In this document: piece after piece, positions 7,912-16,550 of the stretch
How positions within the stretch are numbered: position 1 is the stretch's first letter
Layout: every line of letters starts with the position of its first letter
From: Streptomyces soli
GTDB lineage: Bacteria; Actinomycetota; Actinomycetes; Streptomycetales; Streptomycetaceae
Assembly (NCBI RefSeq): GCF_003999195.1
Contig: NZ_RJVR01000285.1
Coordinates: forward strand, 1-64,000
Direction: 5' to 3'
DNA: 64,000 nt
The notes under the pieces: model-generated
Database searches by the model: none
Told to the model about the DNA's origin: nothing
What the model saw: only the letters and a program-made list of their open reading frames with translations
Program-made: the position numbers and the translations under genes

Positions 7912-8733
7912 ATGAGGATTCAGATACTGGGTCCACTCAGTGCCGAGATCGGTGGGGTGCCGATCGCGCCGACAGCGAGCAAACCGCGACAGATCCTGGC
8001 GCTGCTCGCGCTGTACCCGGGCCGTGTGATGCCCGTACCGACCCTGATGGAGGAGATCTGGGGCGGCGAATCACCGGTCAGTGCCCTGACCACCTTGCAG
8101 ACCTACATCCTTCAGCTGCGCCGGCGGCTCGGCACGGCCATGGGGCCCGACTCCCCGCGCAACGCCAAGGACGTCCTGGCCACTCGGCACGGGGGATACG
8201 TGCTGCAGATCCCGCCCGAGAGCGTCGACGTGCACGCCTACGAGCAGCTCGTGGCCGCGGGGCGTGCGGCGTTCGAGGCCGGTGACGACGCGCGCGCGGC
8301 GGAAACGCTCCGCCGGGCGCTGGACCTCTGGCAGGGTCCGGCCCTGGTCGACGTACGCGTCGGATCGTTGCTGTCCATCGAGACCGTCCGCCTGGAGGAG
8401 AGCAGGCTCGGCGTGCTGGAACGGCGGATCGACGCGGAACTGCGCCTGGGCAGGCACACGGAACTGATCGCCGAACTCAGGGACCTCATCGCGCGCCACC
8501 CCCAGCACGAGGGGCTGCATTCGCAGGCCATGCTGGCGCTGTACCGGTCGGGCCGGCAGGCCGCGGCGCTCGACGTCTACCGGAAGCTGCGCGTACGGCT
8601 CATCGAGGAACTCGGCGTGGAACCGTCGCCTCAACTGCAGCGCCTGCACCAGGCCATGCTGAGCGTGGACCCCGCCCTGGACGTCGCCGCAGGCCCTCGC
8701 CGGGCCTCGACCTTCGACCTCTACACGACCTGA
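7912..8733 (+). CDS. SARP-family transcriptional activator (2)
   Basis: 273 aa, closely similar to the first SARP in layout: winged-helix DNA-binding domain (about residues 1-100, beginning MRIQILGPLSAE) and a bacterial transcriptional activation domain (about 105-250). No ATPase or tetratricopeptide extension is present. The start follows AAGGGGGAT. No TTA codon is seen. It stands directly before the thioesterase-ACP operon, with a heptamer repeat in the intervening gap. Two SARPs in one cluster may act in sequence or on different operons. Confidence 0.93.
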   Translation: MRIQILGPLSAEIGGVPIAPTASKPRQILALLALYPGRVMPVPTLMEEIWGGESPVSALTTLQTYILQLRRRLGTAMGPDSPRNAKDVLATRHGGYVLQIPPESVDVHAYEQLVAAGRAAFEAGDDARAAETLRRALDLWQGPALVDVRVGSLLSIETVRLEESRLGVLERRIDAELRLGRHTELIAELRDLIARHPQHEGLHSQAMLALYRSGRQAAALDVYRKLRVRLIEELGVEPSPQLQRLHQAMLSVDPALDVAAGPRRASTFDLYTT

Positions 8734-8744
8734 CTCCGTCCGTC

Positions 8745-8773
8745 GTCGTGACTGCTTCGAGCCCGCCTCTAGC
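8745..8773 (+). promoter_or_regulatory. SARP-type heptamer repeats before the thioesterase operon
   Basis: GTCGTGA, TTCGAGC and CTCTAGC begin at 8745, 8756 and 8767, exactly 11 bp apart, about 55-80 bp upstream of the thioesterase start. The last two units fit the TCGAGC-type SARP consensus best. Confidence 0.5.
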
Positions 8774-8827
8774 ACCGTCGGCAAGGCTGATGGGGCCCGC
8801 TGAACCAGGGCCGAGGAGGGGGCGGAC

Positions 8828-9565
8828 ATGGCGGACAGAGCGGCACCCGTACGGCTGTACTGCTTCGCGCACGCAGGAGCCGGAGTCTCCGCCTTCCGCG
8901 GGTGGGCGCGCCCGCTGGGTCCCAGCGTCGAGACGGTGCCCGTGCTGCTGCCGGGCAGGGAGAGCCGACGGCGTGAACCGCGTCTGACGGACCGGACGGC
9001 ACTCGTCGCCGATCTGCTGGAACGCGTCAGGCCCGAGCCGGACCAGATGTACGTCCTGTACGGGCACAGCCTGGGCGCCATGGTGGCCCACACCCTCACC
9101 CAGGCCCTCCGGGAACGGGGCCTCCCGCTCCCCGCCCTGCTGGCCGTCGGCGCTTGCCCGCCGCCGGACCAGGCCAGCGATCTGTCCGACAACCACACCG
9201 TCGACGCCACGTTGACGGACCGGCTCCGCACCATGGGGGCCGTGCCCGACGGCGCGGTGCCGGGCGACTACTGGCACCGGGCGTTGCTGCCCGTGCTGCG
9301 CGACGATCTGCGCCTGGCGCACGCGCTGCGCGTGGCGGCCCGCCGCACCGCGGCACTCGACGGCCGGGTGCCGGTGCCACTGCTCGCGGTCTCCGGCAAC
9401 CGCGACCCGCTGGCCCCGCCTTCCGTGGTCGACGGCTGGCGCCGATGGAACGCCGGTCCGGTGGTGACGCGCACCGTCGCCGGCGACCACTTCTTCGTAC
9501 GGGACGACGCGCTGCCCCGCCTTCTGGGTCGTGCGATCCGTGTCGTACGGCGCCTTGCCGCGTGA
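8828..9565 (+). CDS. Type II (editing) thioesterase
   Basis: 245-aa alpha/beta hydrolase of the RifR/TEII family. It has an oxyanion-region stretch (LYCFAHAGAGVSAF) near residue 10, the nucleophile motif GHSLGA near residue 80, and a C-terminal catalytic His in GDHFFV near residue 220. Such enzymes remove misprimed acyl groups from carrier proteins. Here it is first in the operon that carries the ACP. Release of a full-length aromatic chain by this enzyme is possible but less usual in type II systems. Confidence 0.9.
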   Translation: MADRAAPVRLYCFAHAGAGVSAFRGWARPLGPSVETVPVLLPGRESRRREPRLTDRTALVADLLERVRPEPDQMYVLYGHSLGAMVAHTLTQALRERGLPLPALLAVGACPPPDQASDLSDNHTVDATLTDRLRTMGAVPDGAVPGDYWHRALLPVLRDDLRLAHALRVAARRTAALDGRVPVPLLAVSGNRDPLAPPSVVDGWRRWNAGPVVTRTVAGDHFFVRDDALPRLLGRAIRVVRRLAA

Positions 9566-9642
9566 GCCAGGCACCGCTGATGACCTGTCACCGATCAACT
9601 CACCGCTGTACGTGCTCGGCACGAGAAAAGGGAGAGCCACCG

Positions 9643-9909
9643 ATGCAACCGCTCGACATCAAGGATCTGGTCGTCCTGCTGCGCACCAACGCCGGTGACA
9701 GCGACACCTACGACCTGGACGGCGATGTCCTGGACGTTCCGTTCTCCGACCTCAACTACGACTCGCTGGCCCTGCTTCAGGTCACCGGTGCCATCGAGCG
9801 CGACAACGGCGTCGCCCTCGACGAGGAGGCCCTGGAGGAGGCTGAGACCCCGCGTCAGTACCTCGACGTCGTCAATCAGGTGCTCGCAGACGCTTCCCGC
9901 GCGGCCTGA
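9643..9909 (+). CDS. Type II PKS acyl carrier protein
   Basis: 88 aa, normal for an aromatic PKS ACP. The 4'-phosphopantetheine serine is Ser41 in NYDSLALLQ, a typical ACP context. It is the only ACP in the window. It sits about 27 kb from the ketosynthase pair, whereas in most clusters it directly follows KS-beta. ATG 9643 follows AAAAGGGAG. A strong stem-loop lies just after the stop codon. Confidence 0.95.
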   Translation: MQPLDIKDLVVLLRTNAGDSDTYDLDGDVLDVPFSDLNYDSLALLQVTGAIERDNGVALDEEALEEAETPRQYLDVVNQVLADASRAA

Positions 9910-9928
9910 GCGACGGATCCTCGGGCAT

Positions 9929-9976
9929 CCGCACGCGCAGGGGGGCGTCCCATGTGCCGCCCACCTGCGCGTGTGG
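9929..9976 (+). terminator. Long stem-loop between ACP and aromatase/cyclase
   Basis: Bases 9929-9947 pair with 9958-9976: 19 positions, one mismatch and one G-T, with a 10-nt loop. It starts 20 bp after the ACP stop inside the 202-bp gap before the next gene. It could end part of the transcripts or protect the ACP message 3' end, raising ACP level relative to downstream enzymes. Confidence 0.6.
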
Positions 9977-10111
9977 CCGGACCCGGCAGGCGGTGGGGCC
10001 GGGGCCGAGTGCGGCTCCCACGTCGCCACCACCGTTCTCGACTCCCGCTCCACCGGCGCTCGAGGGGTGGCGCATACGGTCGTCGCCCGCAACGAGAAGG
10101 GGAGAACACCG

Positions 10112-11068
10112 ATGCCCGCACCGGCCGTGCACCGCACAACGCATCGGATCGAGGTGGCCGCACCCGCCGGAGTCGTCTACGGGTTCATCGCAGACGCCGA
10201 GCGCTGGCCGCTGTTCTGCGCCCCGAACGTGTACGTGGAGCAGCTCGACCTGGAAGGCCCCGAACAGCGCCTGCGCATCTGGGCACTGAACAGTGACGGC
10301 ATGACGTCCTGGGTCACCCGGCGCACCCTCGATCCCGCCTCGTGTCGCATCGAGTTCCGCCACGAGGCGGGCCCGGGAGCCGTGGACGGCATGCTCGGCG
10401 TCTGGAACGTCGAGCAGTTGCCCGGCGGTTCCTCGGTGCTGACGCTGGTGCGCGAGTTCCCGACGGCGGACGGCCGTCTCCCGGCGGACCCGCTCGACGA
10501 CGCCCTGATCCGCAGGCACATGGCCGACCTGAAGCGCCTCACGGAGAGCTGGACCGTCCTCGACGAGCTGGTCCTGACCGTCGAGCACGCGGTACGCGTC
10601 GACGGACCCGCGGAACTGGTCTACGGCTTTCTGCACCGGGCGGGTGCCTGGACCGGCGGTATTCCAGGGCTGACGGAGGTCCGGCTGGACGAGGACGTCC
10701 CCGGCATCCAGATGGTGCGCACCACGGCCGAGGGTGCCGAGCAGAGCCGCGCCGTACGCCTGTGCTTCCCCGGTGCCGGTCTCATCGTCTACAGCCTCAC
10801 CGAGCCGCCCGCTCTGATCGCCGGGCAGGCCGGCGAGTGGTCGGTGGAGCCCGACCCGACGGGAGTGAGCGTGCGCGTCCGGCACCAAGTGGTGCTGAAC
10901 GAGAAGGATGTCGCCCGCGTCCTGGGGGAGGAGGCCGACCTGTCCGACGCCCGCCGCCATGTCCGCGAGATCATCACCAGGGACAGCGCCGCGCTGCTCG
11001 GACTGGCACGCAGGCACGCGGAGGACGCGGCCGACGCGCTCGGGCTGCCCGTCCCAGGAATGTCATGA
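10112..11068 (+). CDS. Didomain aromatase/cyclase
   Basis: 318 aa with two SRPBCC (START-like) domains, about residues 5-150 and 160-305, each opening with a similar strand (HRIEVAAPAGVVYGFI and HAVRVDGPAELVYGFL). This layout is the didomain ARO/CYC that closes and aromatises the first ring of type II polyketides. Didomain forms usually serve chains reduced by a ketoreductase, which fits the two ketoreductases in the core block. The last codon overlaps the next ATG. Confidence 0.9.
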   Translation: MPAPAVHRTTHRIEVAAPAGVVYGFIADAERWPLFCAPNVYVEQLDLEGPEQRLRIWALNSDGMTSWVTRRTLDPASCRIEFRHEAGPGAVDGMLGVWNVEQLPGGSSVLTLVREFPTADGRLPADPLDDALIRRHMADLKRLTESWTVLDELVLTVEHAVRVDGPAELVYGFLHRAGAWTGGIPGLTEVRLDEDVPGIQMVRTTAEGAEQSRAVRLCFPGAGLIVYSLTEPPALIAGQAGEWSVEPDPTGVSVRVRHQVVLNEKDVARVLGEEADLSDARRHVREIITRDSAALLGLARRHAEDAADALGLPVPGMS

Positions 11069-12921
11069 CCACTACCGCAGAGGCGCGCACCGCCGACCAG
11101 AGCGCAGACCGGCGCACCCCCGACCGGAGCACAGACCGGCGCACCCCCGCCTCCGGCACCGCCGACGAAGACGGCCCCCGGGACGGCACGGTCACCGGCG
11201 CCCGGCGCCGGGCCGCTCGTCTGGACGCACTGCTCGGCGACCCGTACGACCCGGCCAACGCCCACGGTTTCGCGGCGTTCGTCACCGCCGCACAGGACCG
11301 CCGGCCCGCGTGGGCCACCGAACGGCTGCTCGCCGAGGCCGGATTCGCATCCGAGTTCGTCCCCGCCGGGCACGGCGGCACCCTGACCCGGGCCGACCTG
11401 CTCCTGAAGGTCCTGCGGCCGGTGTTCCGGCGCGATGTGGCGCTCGGTTTCGCCGGCGGCATCACCTCGCTGTTCGCCTCCTCCGCGGTATGGGCTGCCG
11501 GAAGCGCCGAACAGCGGCGCACCATGGCTCGGCTGCTCCTGAGCGGCGGACGCGCCACTGTGGTGCATCCGGGGCTCGCGCCGGCGGGCGGGGTGCGACG
11601 CGAGCGGATCACCGCCCGGCGCCGGACCGACGGCACGGGCATGCTCCTCAGCGGCAACAGCGCCGTCGTCCCGGACGCGGCCCGAGCGGATGTCCACCTG
11701 GTCCACGCCCGCACCGCCGCCTCCGGCCCCCGCACCCACTCCGTGCTGCTGGTGGACCCCGCGCGGCTGCCCCCCGGGCGGATCCACCGGTTGCCCCGCG
11801 TGGCGACCGAGGGGATGCGCGGAGCGCTCTTCTCCGGGCTGGCGTTCACCGAGTGCCCGGTACCCGACGACGCCCTCGTGGGCGCTCCCGGGGACGGGGC
11901 CGCCCTGGCGCTGCGCATGAACCAGGTCAACCGCTGCCTGGTCGCCGGGGCCATGACCGCGGCTGTCGACCCGGTCCTGCGGTCCGCGGTGGGCGCGGCC
12001 ACCGACGGGCGCCGCGGGCCCCCGGCCCGCCGCTGGCACCGGCCGCTCGCCGGAGTCTTCGCCGACCTGCTCGTCTGCGACGCCGTGACCACGACGTGCC
12101 TGCGGGCGGCCGGCGCGCTGCCCGGCCGGACCCATGCGCCGACGGTCGCCGCGACCTACACGGTGTCCACGCTGCTCCAGGACGGCCTGGAGGAACTGGC
12201 CGCCGTGCTCGGCTCGCACCGTCGGCCCGGTGACGACCCGCTGCACGGCATCCTCGCGAAACTGGTGCGGGACCTGCCGGCCGCGGGGCTCGGCCGCGAG
12301 GGCGCCGCCGCCTGCCAGGCGGTCATCGTGCCTCAGTTGGGCGGCCTCGCGAACCACTCCTGGTTCATCGAGGAGGAACCGCCCGCCGCACTGTTCAGCG
12401 GCCGCGCGGACGTGCCGCCGCTTAACCACCGGGCGCTGGCCTTCGCCGGCGGCGGGGACTTCCTCGCCGCCTCCCTGGTCGGCGCCGCCGAAAGGCTCGC
12501 CCGGCCGGGCCGCGGCGGAGGACGCACCGGGCTGCTCGCACGAATGGCGCGAGCCTTCGGCACGGAACTGCGTGTGCTGCGCGACCAGTGCGCCCCGCTG
12601 CCGGGCGGGTTCGGCGAAGCCCTGTCCGGCCCCGCGGCCTGCGCCTTGAGCGACCGCTACGGACTCGTCGTCGCGGCCGCCGCCGTGCTCGCCGTCCGGG
12701 AGGGGCAGGAGGGCGACGATCCCTTCCTCGCCGACGACGGCTGGGCCGTCCTCGCCCTGTCCCGGCTCGGCCGCAGGCTGGGGCTCGCGCTGCCGGACCC
12801 ACCTCAGGACTGTGTGACCGGCGTCCTCGACGAACTGCTGTGCCGCCATCGCACCGGGCGCGGCCTCGACCTCGACGGCATCGCGCTCACGCCGGGAGCC
12901 CGGGAGGAGCCGTCCGGATGA
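11065..12921 (+). CDS. Acyl-CoA dehydrogenase-like flavoprotein
   Basis: 618 aa. After a 45-residue polar leader that contains a 9-residue repeat (ending DRRTP twice), the protein follows the acyl-CoA dehydrogenase fold: helical N-domain, central beta domain near residues 170-290 and C-terminal helical domain. Family members are usually about 380 aa; this one has a C-terminal extension of about 150-200 aa, as in some long-chain forms. Possible roles are making an unsaturated starter or extender acyl group or oxidising the polyketide. ATGA overlaps join it to the cyclase before it and the PPTase after it. The substrate is unknown. Confidence 0.75.
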   Translation: MTTTAEARTADQSADRRTPDRSTDRRTPASGTADEDGPRDGTVTGARRRAARLDALLGDPYDPANAHGFAAFVTAAQDRRPAWATERLLAEAGFASEFVPAGHGGTLTRADLLLKVLRPVFRRDVALGFAGGITSLFASSAVWAAGSAEQRRTMARLLLSGGRATVVHPGLAPAGGVRRERITARRRTDGTGMLLSGNSAVVPDAARADVHLVHARTAASGPRTHSVLLVDPARLPPGRIHRLPRVATEGMRGALFSGLAFTECPVPDDALVGAPGDGAALALRMNQVNRCLVAGAMTAAVDPVLRSAVGAATDGRRGPPARRWHRPLAGVFADLLVCDAVTTTCLRAAGALPGRTHAPTVAATYTVSTLLQDGLEELAAVLGSHRRPGDDPLHGILAKLVRDLPAAGLGREGAAACQAVIVPQLGGLANHSWFIEEEPPAALFSGRADVPPLNHRALAFAGGGDFLAASLVGAAERLARPGRGGGRTGLLARMARAFGTELRVLRDQCAPLPGGFGEALSGPAACALSDRYGLVVAAAAVLAVREGQEGDDPFLADDGWAVLALSRLGRRLGLALPDPPQDCVTGVLDELLCRHRTGRGLDLDGIALTPGAREEPSG

Positions 12922-13805
12922 CGCCAGGGCCTCGCATCACCCCACCCGTGCACGTGGCGGGACCGGCCGGACCGTGGGACGAGGTTCGGGACGGGATGCA
13001 CCGCCGCGGCAACGCGGTGGTGTTCACCACCTGGGGGGAATGGCTGAGCGCCGTCGGCACCGGGCCCCGGCTGCGCCTGTTGCTCGGCCGGGACTGGCCG
13101 CGTTACCGGCGTACCGTCGATCCCCGGGCGCGCGACCGGTTCGCCGCCGCGCGGCTGGTGCTGAAGCACACGGCGGCGGCCGCGCTGGGCACCGACGCCG
13201 CCGAACTCGACCTCGCCTACAAGATCGGCGGGCGGCCCCATCTGCGCGGGCTGGGGCAGGTCGATGTGGGGATGTCCCACACCGGCGAGCTCATCGTGGT
13301 CGGCATCAGCCGCGGCGGACGGATCGGCGTCGATGCCGAACCGCTCTCGCGCACACTGAGCGTGGACGTGCTGCGCCGGCGCGTGTGCACGCCCGCCGAA
13401 CGGGCCTCCCTGAGTGCCCTGGACGGCCCGCGGCAGACAGCCGCCCTGCTGCGCCTGTGGACCCTGAAGGAGGCGTACACCAAGGCGCTCGGGCAGGGAC
13501 TGAGGCTGAGGTTCGACGAGTTCGGATTCCCCCCGGGCGTCGAGGGAGAGTTCCCCGGCCCCGACAGCGGGCTGCTCGCACCGGAGGGCGGCCTCGCGGA
13601 ACGCGGAGCCTGGGCGTTCGGCACCTACCGGGCACTGGAGCGCTATCTGGTCACCGTGGCCCGCTACGACCAGGCCCCCCGCGCGACGCCCGGGGCTGCC
13701 GGGCGGACCGTGGCGGACGAGAGCTCCTTGAGCCTCGTCGCGCAGTTGCTGCCTGTGGAGTGGACCGCCCCGACAGCACAGCGGCCGCGCCCGGTGGGCG
13801 CTTGA
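12918..13805 (+). CDS. 4'-Phosphopantetheinyl transferase (Sfp type)
   Basis: 295 aa. The two magnesium/CoA-binding motifs of Sfp-type transferases are present: GVDAE near residue 137 and WTLKEAYTK near residue 182. It transfers phosphopantetheine from CoA to carrier proteins, most obviously the cluster ACP encoded 3 kb upstream. A C-terminal tail of about 60 residues is less conserved. The start overlaps the previous stop (ATGA). Confidence 0.88.
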   Translation: MTPGPRITPPVHVAGPAGPWDEVRDGMHRRGNAVVFTTWGEWLSAVGTGPRLRLLLGRDWPRYRRTVDPRARDRFAAARLVLKHTAAAALGTDAAELDLAYKIGGRPHLRGLGQVDVGMSHTGELIVVGISRGGRIGVDAEPLSRTLSVDVLRRRVCTPAERASLSALDGPRQTAALLRLWTLKEAYTKALGQGLRLRFDEFGFPPGVEGEFPGPDSGLLAPEGGLAERGAWAFGTYRALERYLVTVARYDQAPRATPGAAGRTVADESSLSLVAQLLPVEWTAPTAQRPRPVGA

Positions 13806-13956
13806 CCCCGCTTGGGACGCGGCCGGTTCTCGAGCGCACCTCCACGTGCCGTTGAGCCCCTCCTGTGAATGTGGGCGAGTTCGACACCGCGTATCGGGAA
13901 GTGAGGAGGACGGTCATGCCGTTGCTGACAGTTACGTCCTCGGTGACGGGGGACTC

Positions 13957-14202
13957 GTGGATGCCTGGTCGATAACCACCGCGTTGACGCGAGCCATCTT
14001 CCGGTCGCTGGTGGCGGCGGGCGCCATCTGGGTCTACATCCCCCCTCCGGAGGAGCCGGGGCAGGAACTGGTCCCGGAGCAGAAGCGGGCCCTTCTCAAA
14101 CCCCCGCCGGGACACCCCGAGCGCCTTCGCCCCGACATCCCGCTCAGCGCGGTCGAACGGAACCTTGCACGCTCGCTGTCGCACCCGGAGGACACCGAAT
14201 GA
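13957..14202 (+). CDS. DUF6059-like small protein
   Basis: 81 aa. It has one hydrophobic helix near the N terminus (residues about 10-25) and a proline-rich C-terminal motif, PPPGHPERLRPDIPLSAVER, which I associate with the small Streptomyces family DUF6059, of unknown function. GTG 13957 after GGGGGA is chosen. A better ribosome site (GAGGAGG) 40 bp upstream serves a 19-codon ORF in another frame (ATG 13917) that ends at 13976, inside this gene, so coupled translation or an alternative start is possible. Its stop overlaps the carboxylase ATG. Confidence 0.6.
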   Translation: MDAWSITTALTRAIFRSLVAAGAIWVYIPPPEEPGQELVPEQKRALLKPPPGHPERLRPDIPLSAVERNLARSLSHPEDTE

Positions 14203-15767
14203 GCATCGCCACCGAGGGTCCGGTACGTGACCGGCTGACCGAACTCACCGAGATCAAGGCGCTGGCGGCCGGCGGCCCCGACGACCAGGCCACCGCACGG
14301 CAGCATGCCAAGGGCAAGCTGACCGCCCGCGAACGCGTCGACCTCCTGCTGGACGAGGGTTCGTTCCAGGAGATCGAGGCGCTGCGACGGCATCGCGCGA
14401 CCGGGTTCGGGCTGGAGGCCAAGCGGCCCTACACCGACGGTGTGATCACCGGCTGGGGCACCGTCCACGGCCGTACCGTCTTCGTCTACGCGCACGACTT
14501 CCGCATCTTCGGCGGCGCCCTCGGCGAGGCCCACGCGGCCAAGATCCACAAGGTGATGGACCTGGCGCTGGCGGCCGGCGCCCCCCTGGTCTCCCTCAAC
14601 GACGGCGCCGGCGCCCGTATTCAGGAAGGTGTCACGGCGCTCGCCGGCTACGGGGGCATCTTCCAGCGCAACACGAAGGCCTCGGGCGTCATCCCGCAGA
14701 TCTCCGTGATGCTCGGCCCGTGTGCGGGCGGCGCCGCCTACTCGCCGGCGCTGACGGACTTCGTGTTCATGGTGCGCGAGACCTCGCAGATGTTCATCAC
14801 CGGGCCGGACGTCGTCAAGGCCGTCACCGGCGAGGAGATCACGCAGAACGGGCTCGGCGGCGCCGACGTCCACGCCACCGTCTCCGGCGTCGCGGCCTTC
14901 GCCTACGACGACGAGGCCGCCTGCCTCGAGGACGTGCGCTACCTGCTGTCCCTGCTGCCGTCCAACAACCGTGAGACGGCGCCGCGTCACCCGTCGCAGG
15001 ACCCGGCCCGTCGGCCGACCGAGAGCCTGCGCGAGATCGTCCCGGCCAACACCAACCAGGCGTACGACATACGCGCGGTCATCGAGGAGATCGTCGACGA
15101 CGGGGAGTACTTCGAGGTTCAGCCAGGCTGGGCGACCAACGTGGTCTGCGCGCTCGTGCGTCTCGACGGCCACGTCACAGGCGTCGTGGCCAACCAGCCC
15201 TCCGCCTTCGCCGGGGTCCTCGACATCCACGCCAGCGAGAAGGCCGCGCGTTTCGTGCAGTTCTGCGACGCCTTCTGCATTCCCCTGGTGACCCTCGTGG
15301 ACGTACCCGGCTTCCTGCCGGGCGTGGACCAGGAGCACGGCGGAATCATCCGGCACGGTGCCAAACTGCTGTACGCCTACTGCAACGCGACAGTCCCGCG
15401 GGTACAGCTGATCCTGCGCAAGGCGTACGGCGGCGCGTACATCGTCATGGACTCGCGGTCCATCGGCGCCGACGTGTCGCTGGCCTGGCCCAGCAACGAG
15501 ATAGCCGTCATGGGTGCCGAGGGCGCCGCCAACGTCATCTTCCGCAGGGAGATCGCCGCCGCGGACGATCCCGACGCCGTGCGAGCGCGGAAGATCAAGG
15601 AATACCAGTCCGAGCTGATGCACCCCTACTACGCCGCCGAGCGCGGTCTGGTGGACGACGTCATCGATCCCGCCGAGACCCGCTCGGCGCTGATCGGCGC
15701 GCTCGCGATGCTGCGTTCCAAGTACGCGGACACCCCTGCCCGCAAGCACGGCAACCCGCCGGTGTGA
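14199..15767 (+). CDS. Acyl-CoA carboxylase, carboxyltransferase (beta) subunit
   Basis: 522 aa, the standard length for AccB/PccB-type biotin-dependent carboxyltransferases. Two crotonase-like halves carry the acyl-CoA and biotin sites (GGGAR-equivalent NDGAGARIQEG near residue 135; GFLPGVDQEHGGI near residue 370). With the epsilon subunit that follows, and a biotinylated alpha subunit encoded elsewhere, it would make malonyl-CoA, the extender unit of aromatic PKSs. A dedicated copy raises precursor supply. ATGA overlap with the preceding gene. Confidence 0.95.
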   Translation: MSIATEGPVRDRLTELTEIKALAAGGPDDQATARQHAKGKLTARERVDLLLDEGSFQEIEALRRHRATGFGLEAKRPYTDGVITGWGTVHGRTVFVYAHDFRIFGGALGEAHAAKIHKVMDLALAAGAPLVSLNDGAGARIQEGVTALAGYGGIFQRNTKASGVIPQISVMLGPCAGGAAYSPALTDFVFMVRETSQMFITGPDVVKAVTGEEITQNGLGGADVHATVSGVAAFAYDDEAACLEDVRYLLSLLPSNNRETAPRHPSQDPARRPTESLREIVPANTNQAYDIRAVIEEIVDDGEYFEVQPGWATNVVCALVRLDGHVTGVVANQPSAFAGVLDIHASEKAARFVQFCDAFCIPLVTLVDVPGFLPGVDQEHGGIIRHGAKLLYAYCNATVPRVQLILRKAYGGAYIVMDSRSIGADVSLAWPSNEIAVMGAEGAANVIFRREIAAADDPDAVRARKIKEYQSELMHPYYAAERGLVDDVIDPAETRSALIGALAMLRSKYADTPARKHGNPPV

Positions 15768-15787
15768 CGGGCGAGGGGACGAGACCC

Positions 15788-15985
15788 ATGACCGCCTGGC
15801 AGATCACCGGCGGCAGTCCCTCGGCAGAGGAGACCGCCGCCCTCACCGTGGTCCTGACGGCCCTGCTGGCGCAGCGGGCCGCCACCGGGGAGCCGGCGGA
15901 GCAGCGGGAGACCGCCGGCACCGGCTGGTACCGCCGCGACGACCGGAACTCATATGTCGCGGCCGGGACATGGCGCGGCAGGTGA
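15788..15985 (+). CDS. Acyl-CoA carboxylase epsilon subunit
   Basis: 65 aa. It begins MTAWQITGGSPSAEETAAL, the actinomycete AccE pattern (short basic protein with a GxPxxEE turn), and ends in a Trp/Arg-rich tail. AccE stabilises and stimulates the beta subunit encoded just upstream. ATG 15788 after GAGGGGA is preferred; a GTG at 15764 overlapping the previous stop is also in frame. Confidence 0.85.
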   Translation: MTAWQITGGSPSAEETAALTVVLTALLAQRAATGEPAEQRETAGTGWYRRDDRNSYVAAGTWRGR

Positions 15986-16015
15986 CCGAAGCCCGTCCCG
16001 TGCGATGCGGGGCTC

Positions 16016-16056
16016 TTCAAGTGCCCGGTGCAGGGCTGTTCAAGTGCCGCTCCAGC
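16016..16056 (+). promoter_or_regulatory. SARP-type heptamer repeats before the lipocalin-like gene
   Basis: TTCAAGT (16016), GTGCAGG (16028), TTCAAGT (16039) and CTCCAGC (16050) recur every 11-12 bp, about 60-100 bp before the start at 16118. Two identical units make this one of the clearer sites. Confidence 0.6.
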
Positions 16057-16117
16057 CGGGGGCGGCACCGTGATGACGACACACGACACACACGAAGACC
16101 ACGTCTGGAGTATCGCC

Positions 16118-16486
16118 ATGACCGACGCAAGGCTTGTCGGAACCTGGACCACGGAGCTGGTGGACGATGGCAGGTCCGTGTTCGGACTGGCGTCCTTCTC
16201 GGGTGACGGCGGCGTCACCTGCTACCAGGTCAACGCCAAGAACATCGGCCTGGGCAACTGGGAGTCCACCGGTCCGGACTCCTTCACCTACAACTTCCAC
16301 ATCCTCGCCGTGAGCCCCGAGGGCGAGCACGTCGGCGAGGCCCATGTTTACGTGACCGGCGAGTTCATCTCCGACGACCACTGGGAGGGCGTCGGCGGCG
16401 GCAACTTCTACTCGCCGAAGGGGGAGTTGCTGCGCGGCCACGAAGGCAACCGGGTCATCGCCCGCAAGTTCGGCATCGACAAGTAG
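16118..16486 (+). CDS. Lipocalin-like domain protein
   Basis: 122 aa of alternating short strands with the opening LVGTWTTEL typical of lipocalin-like (beta-barrel, small-ligand) domains. No signal peptide is seen, so it acts in the cytoplasm. ATG 16118 follows CTGGAG at good spacing; in-frame starts at 16070 and 16073 would overlap the promoter region. Small barrel proteins of this type sometimes bind or cyclise polyketides, but no catalytic residues can be assigned. It heads the oxidative operon under its own SARP-type site. Confidence 0.65.
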   Translation: MTDARLVGTWTTELVDDGRSVFGLASFSGDGGVTCYQVNAKNIGLGNWESTGPDSFTYNFHILAVSPEGEHVGEAHVYVTGEFISDDHWEGVGGGNFYSPKGELLRGHEGNRVIARKFGIDK

Positions 16487-16550
16487 GCCGGACGGCGAGC
16501 TGCGCATTCGCCGGTACCCCGGATCGGGAAGCCACGGAGGAAGAAGCCCC

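Noticed and set aside
10789-12849. Very long minus-strand frame opposite the acyl-CoA dehydrogenase gene (one of many such).
   Set aside because: Such frames come from third-position GC bias of the true genes; the product is Gly/Ala/Arg-rich with no domain.
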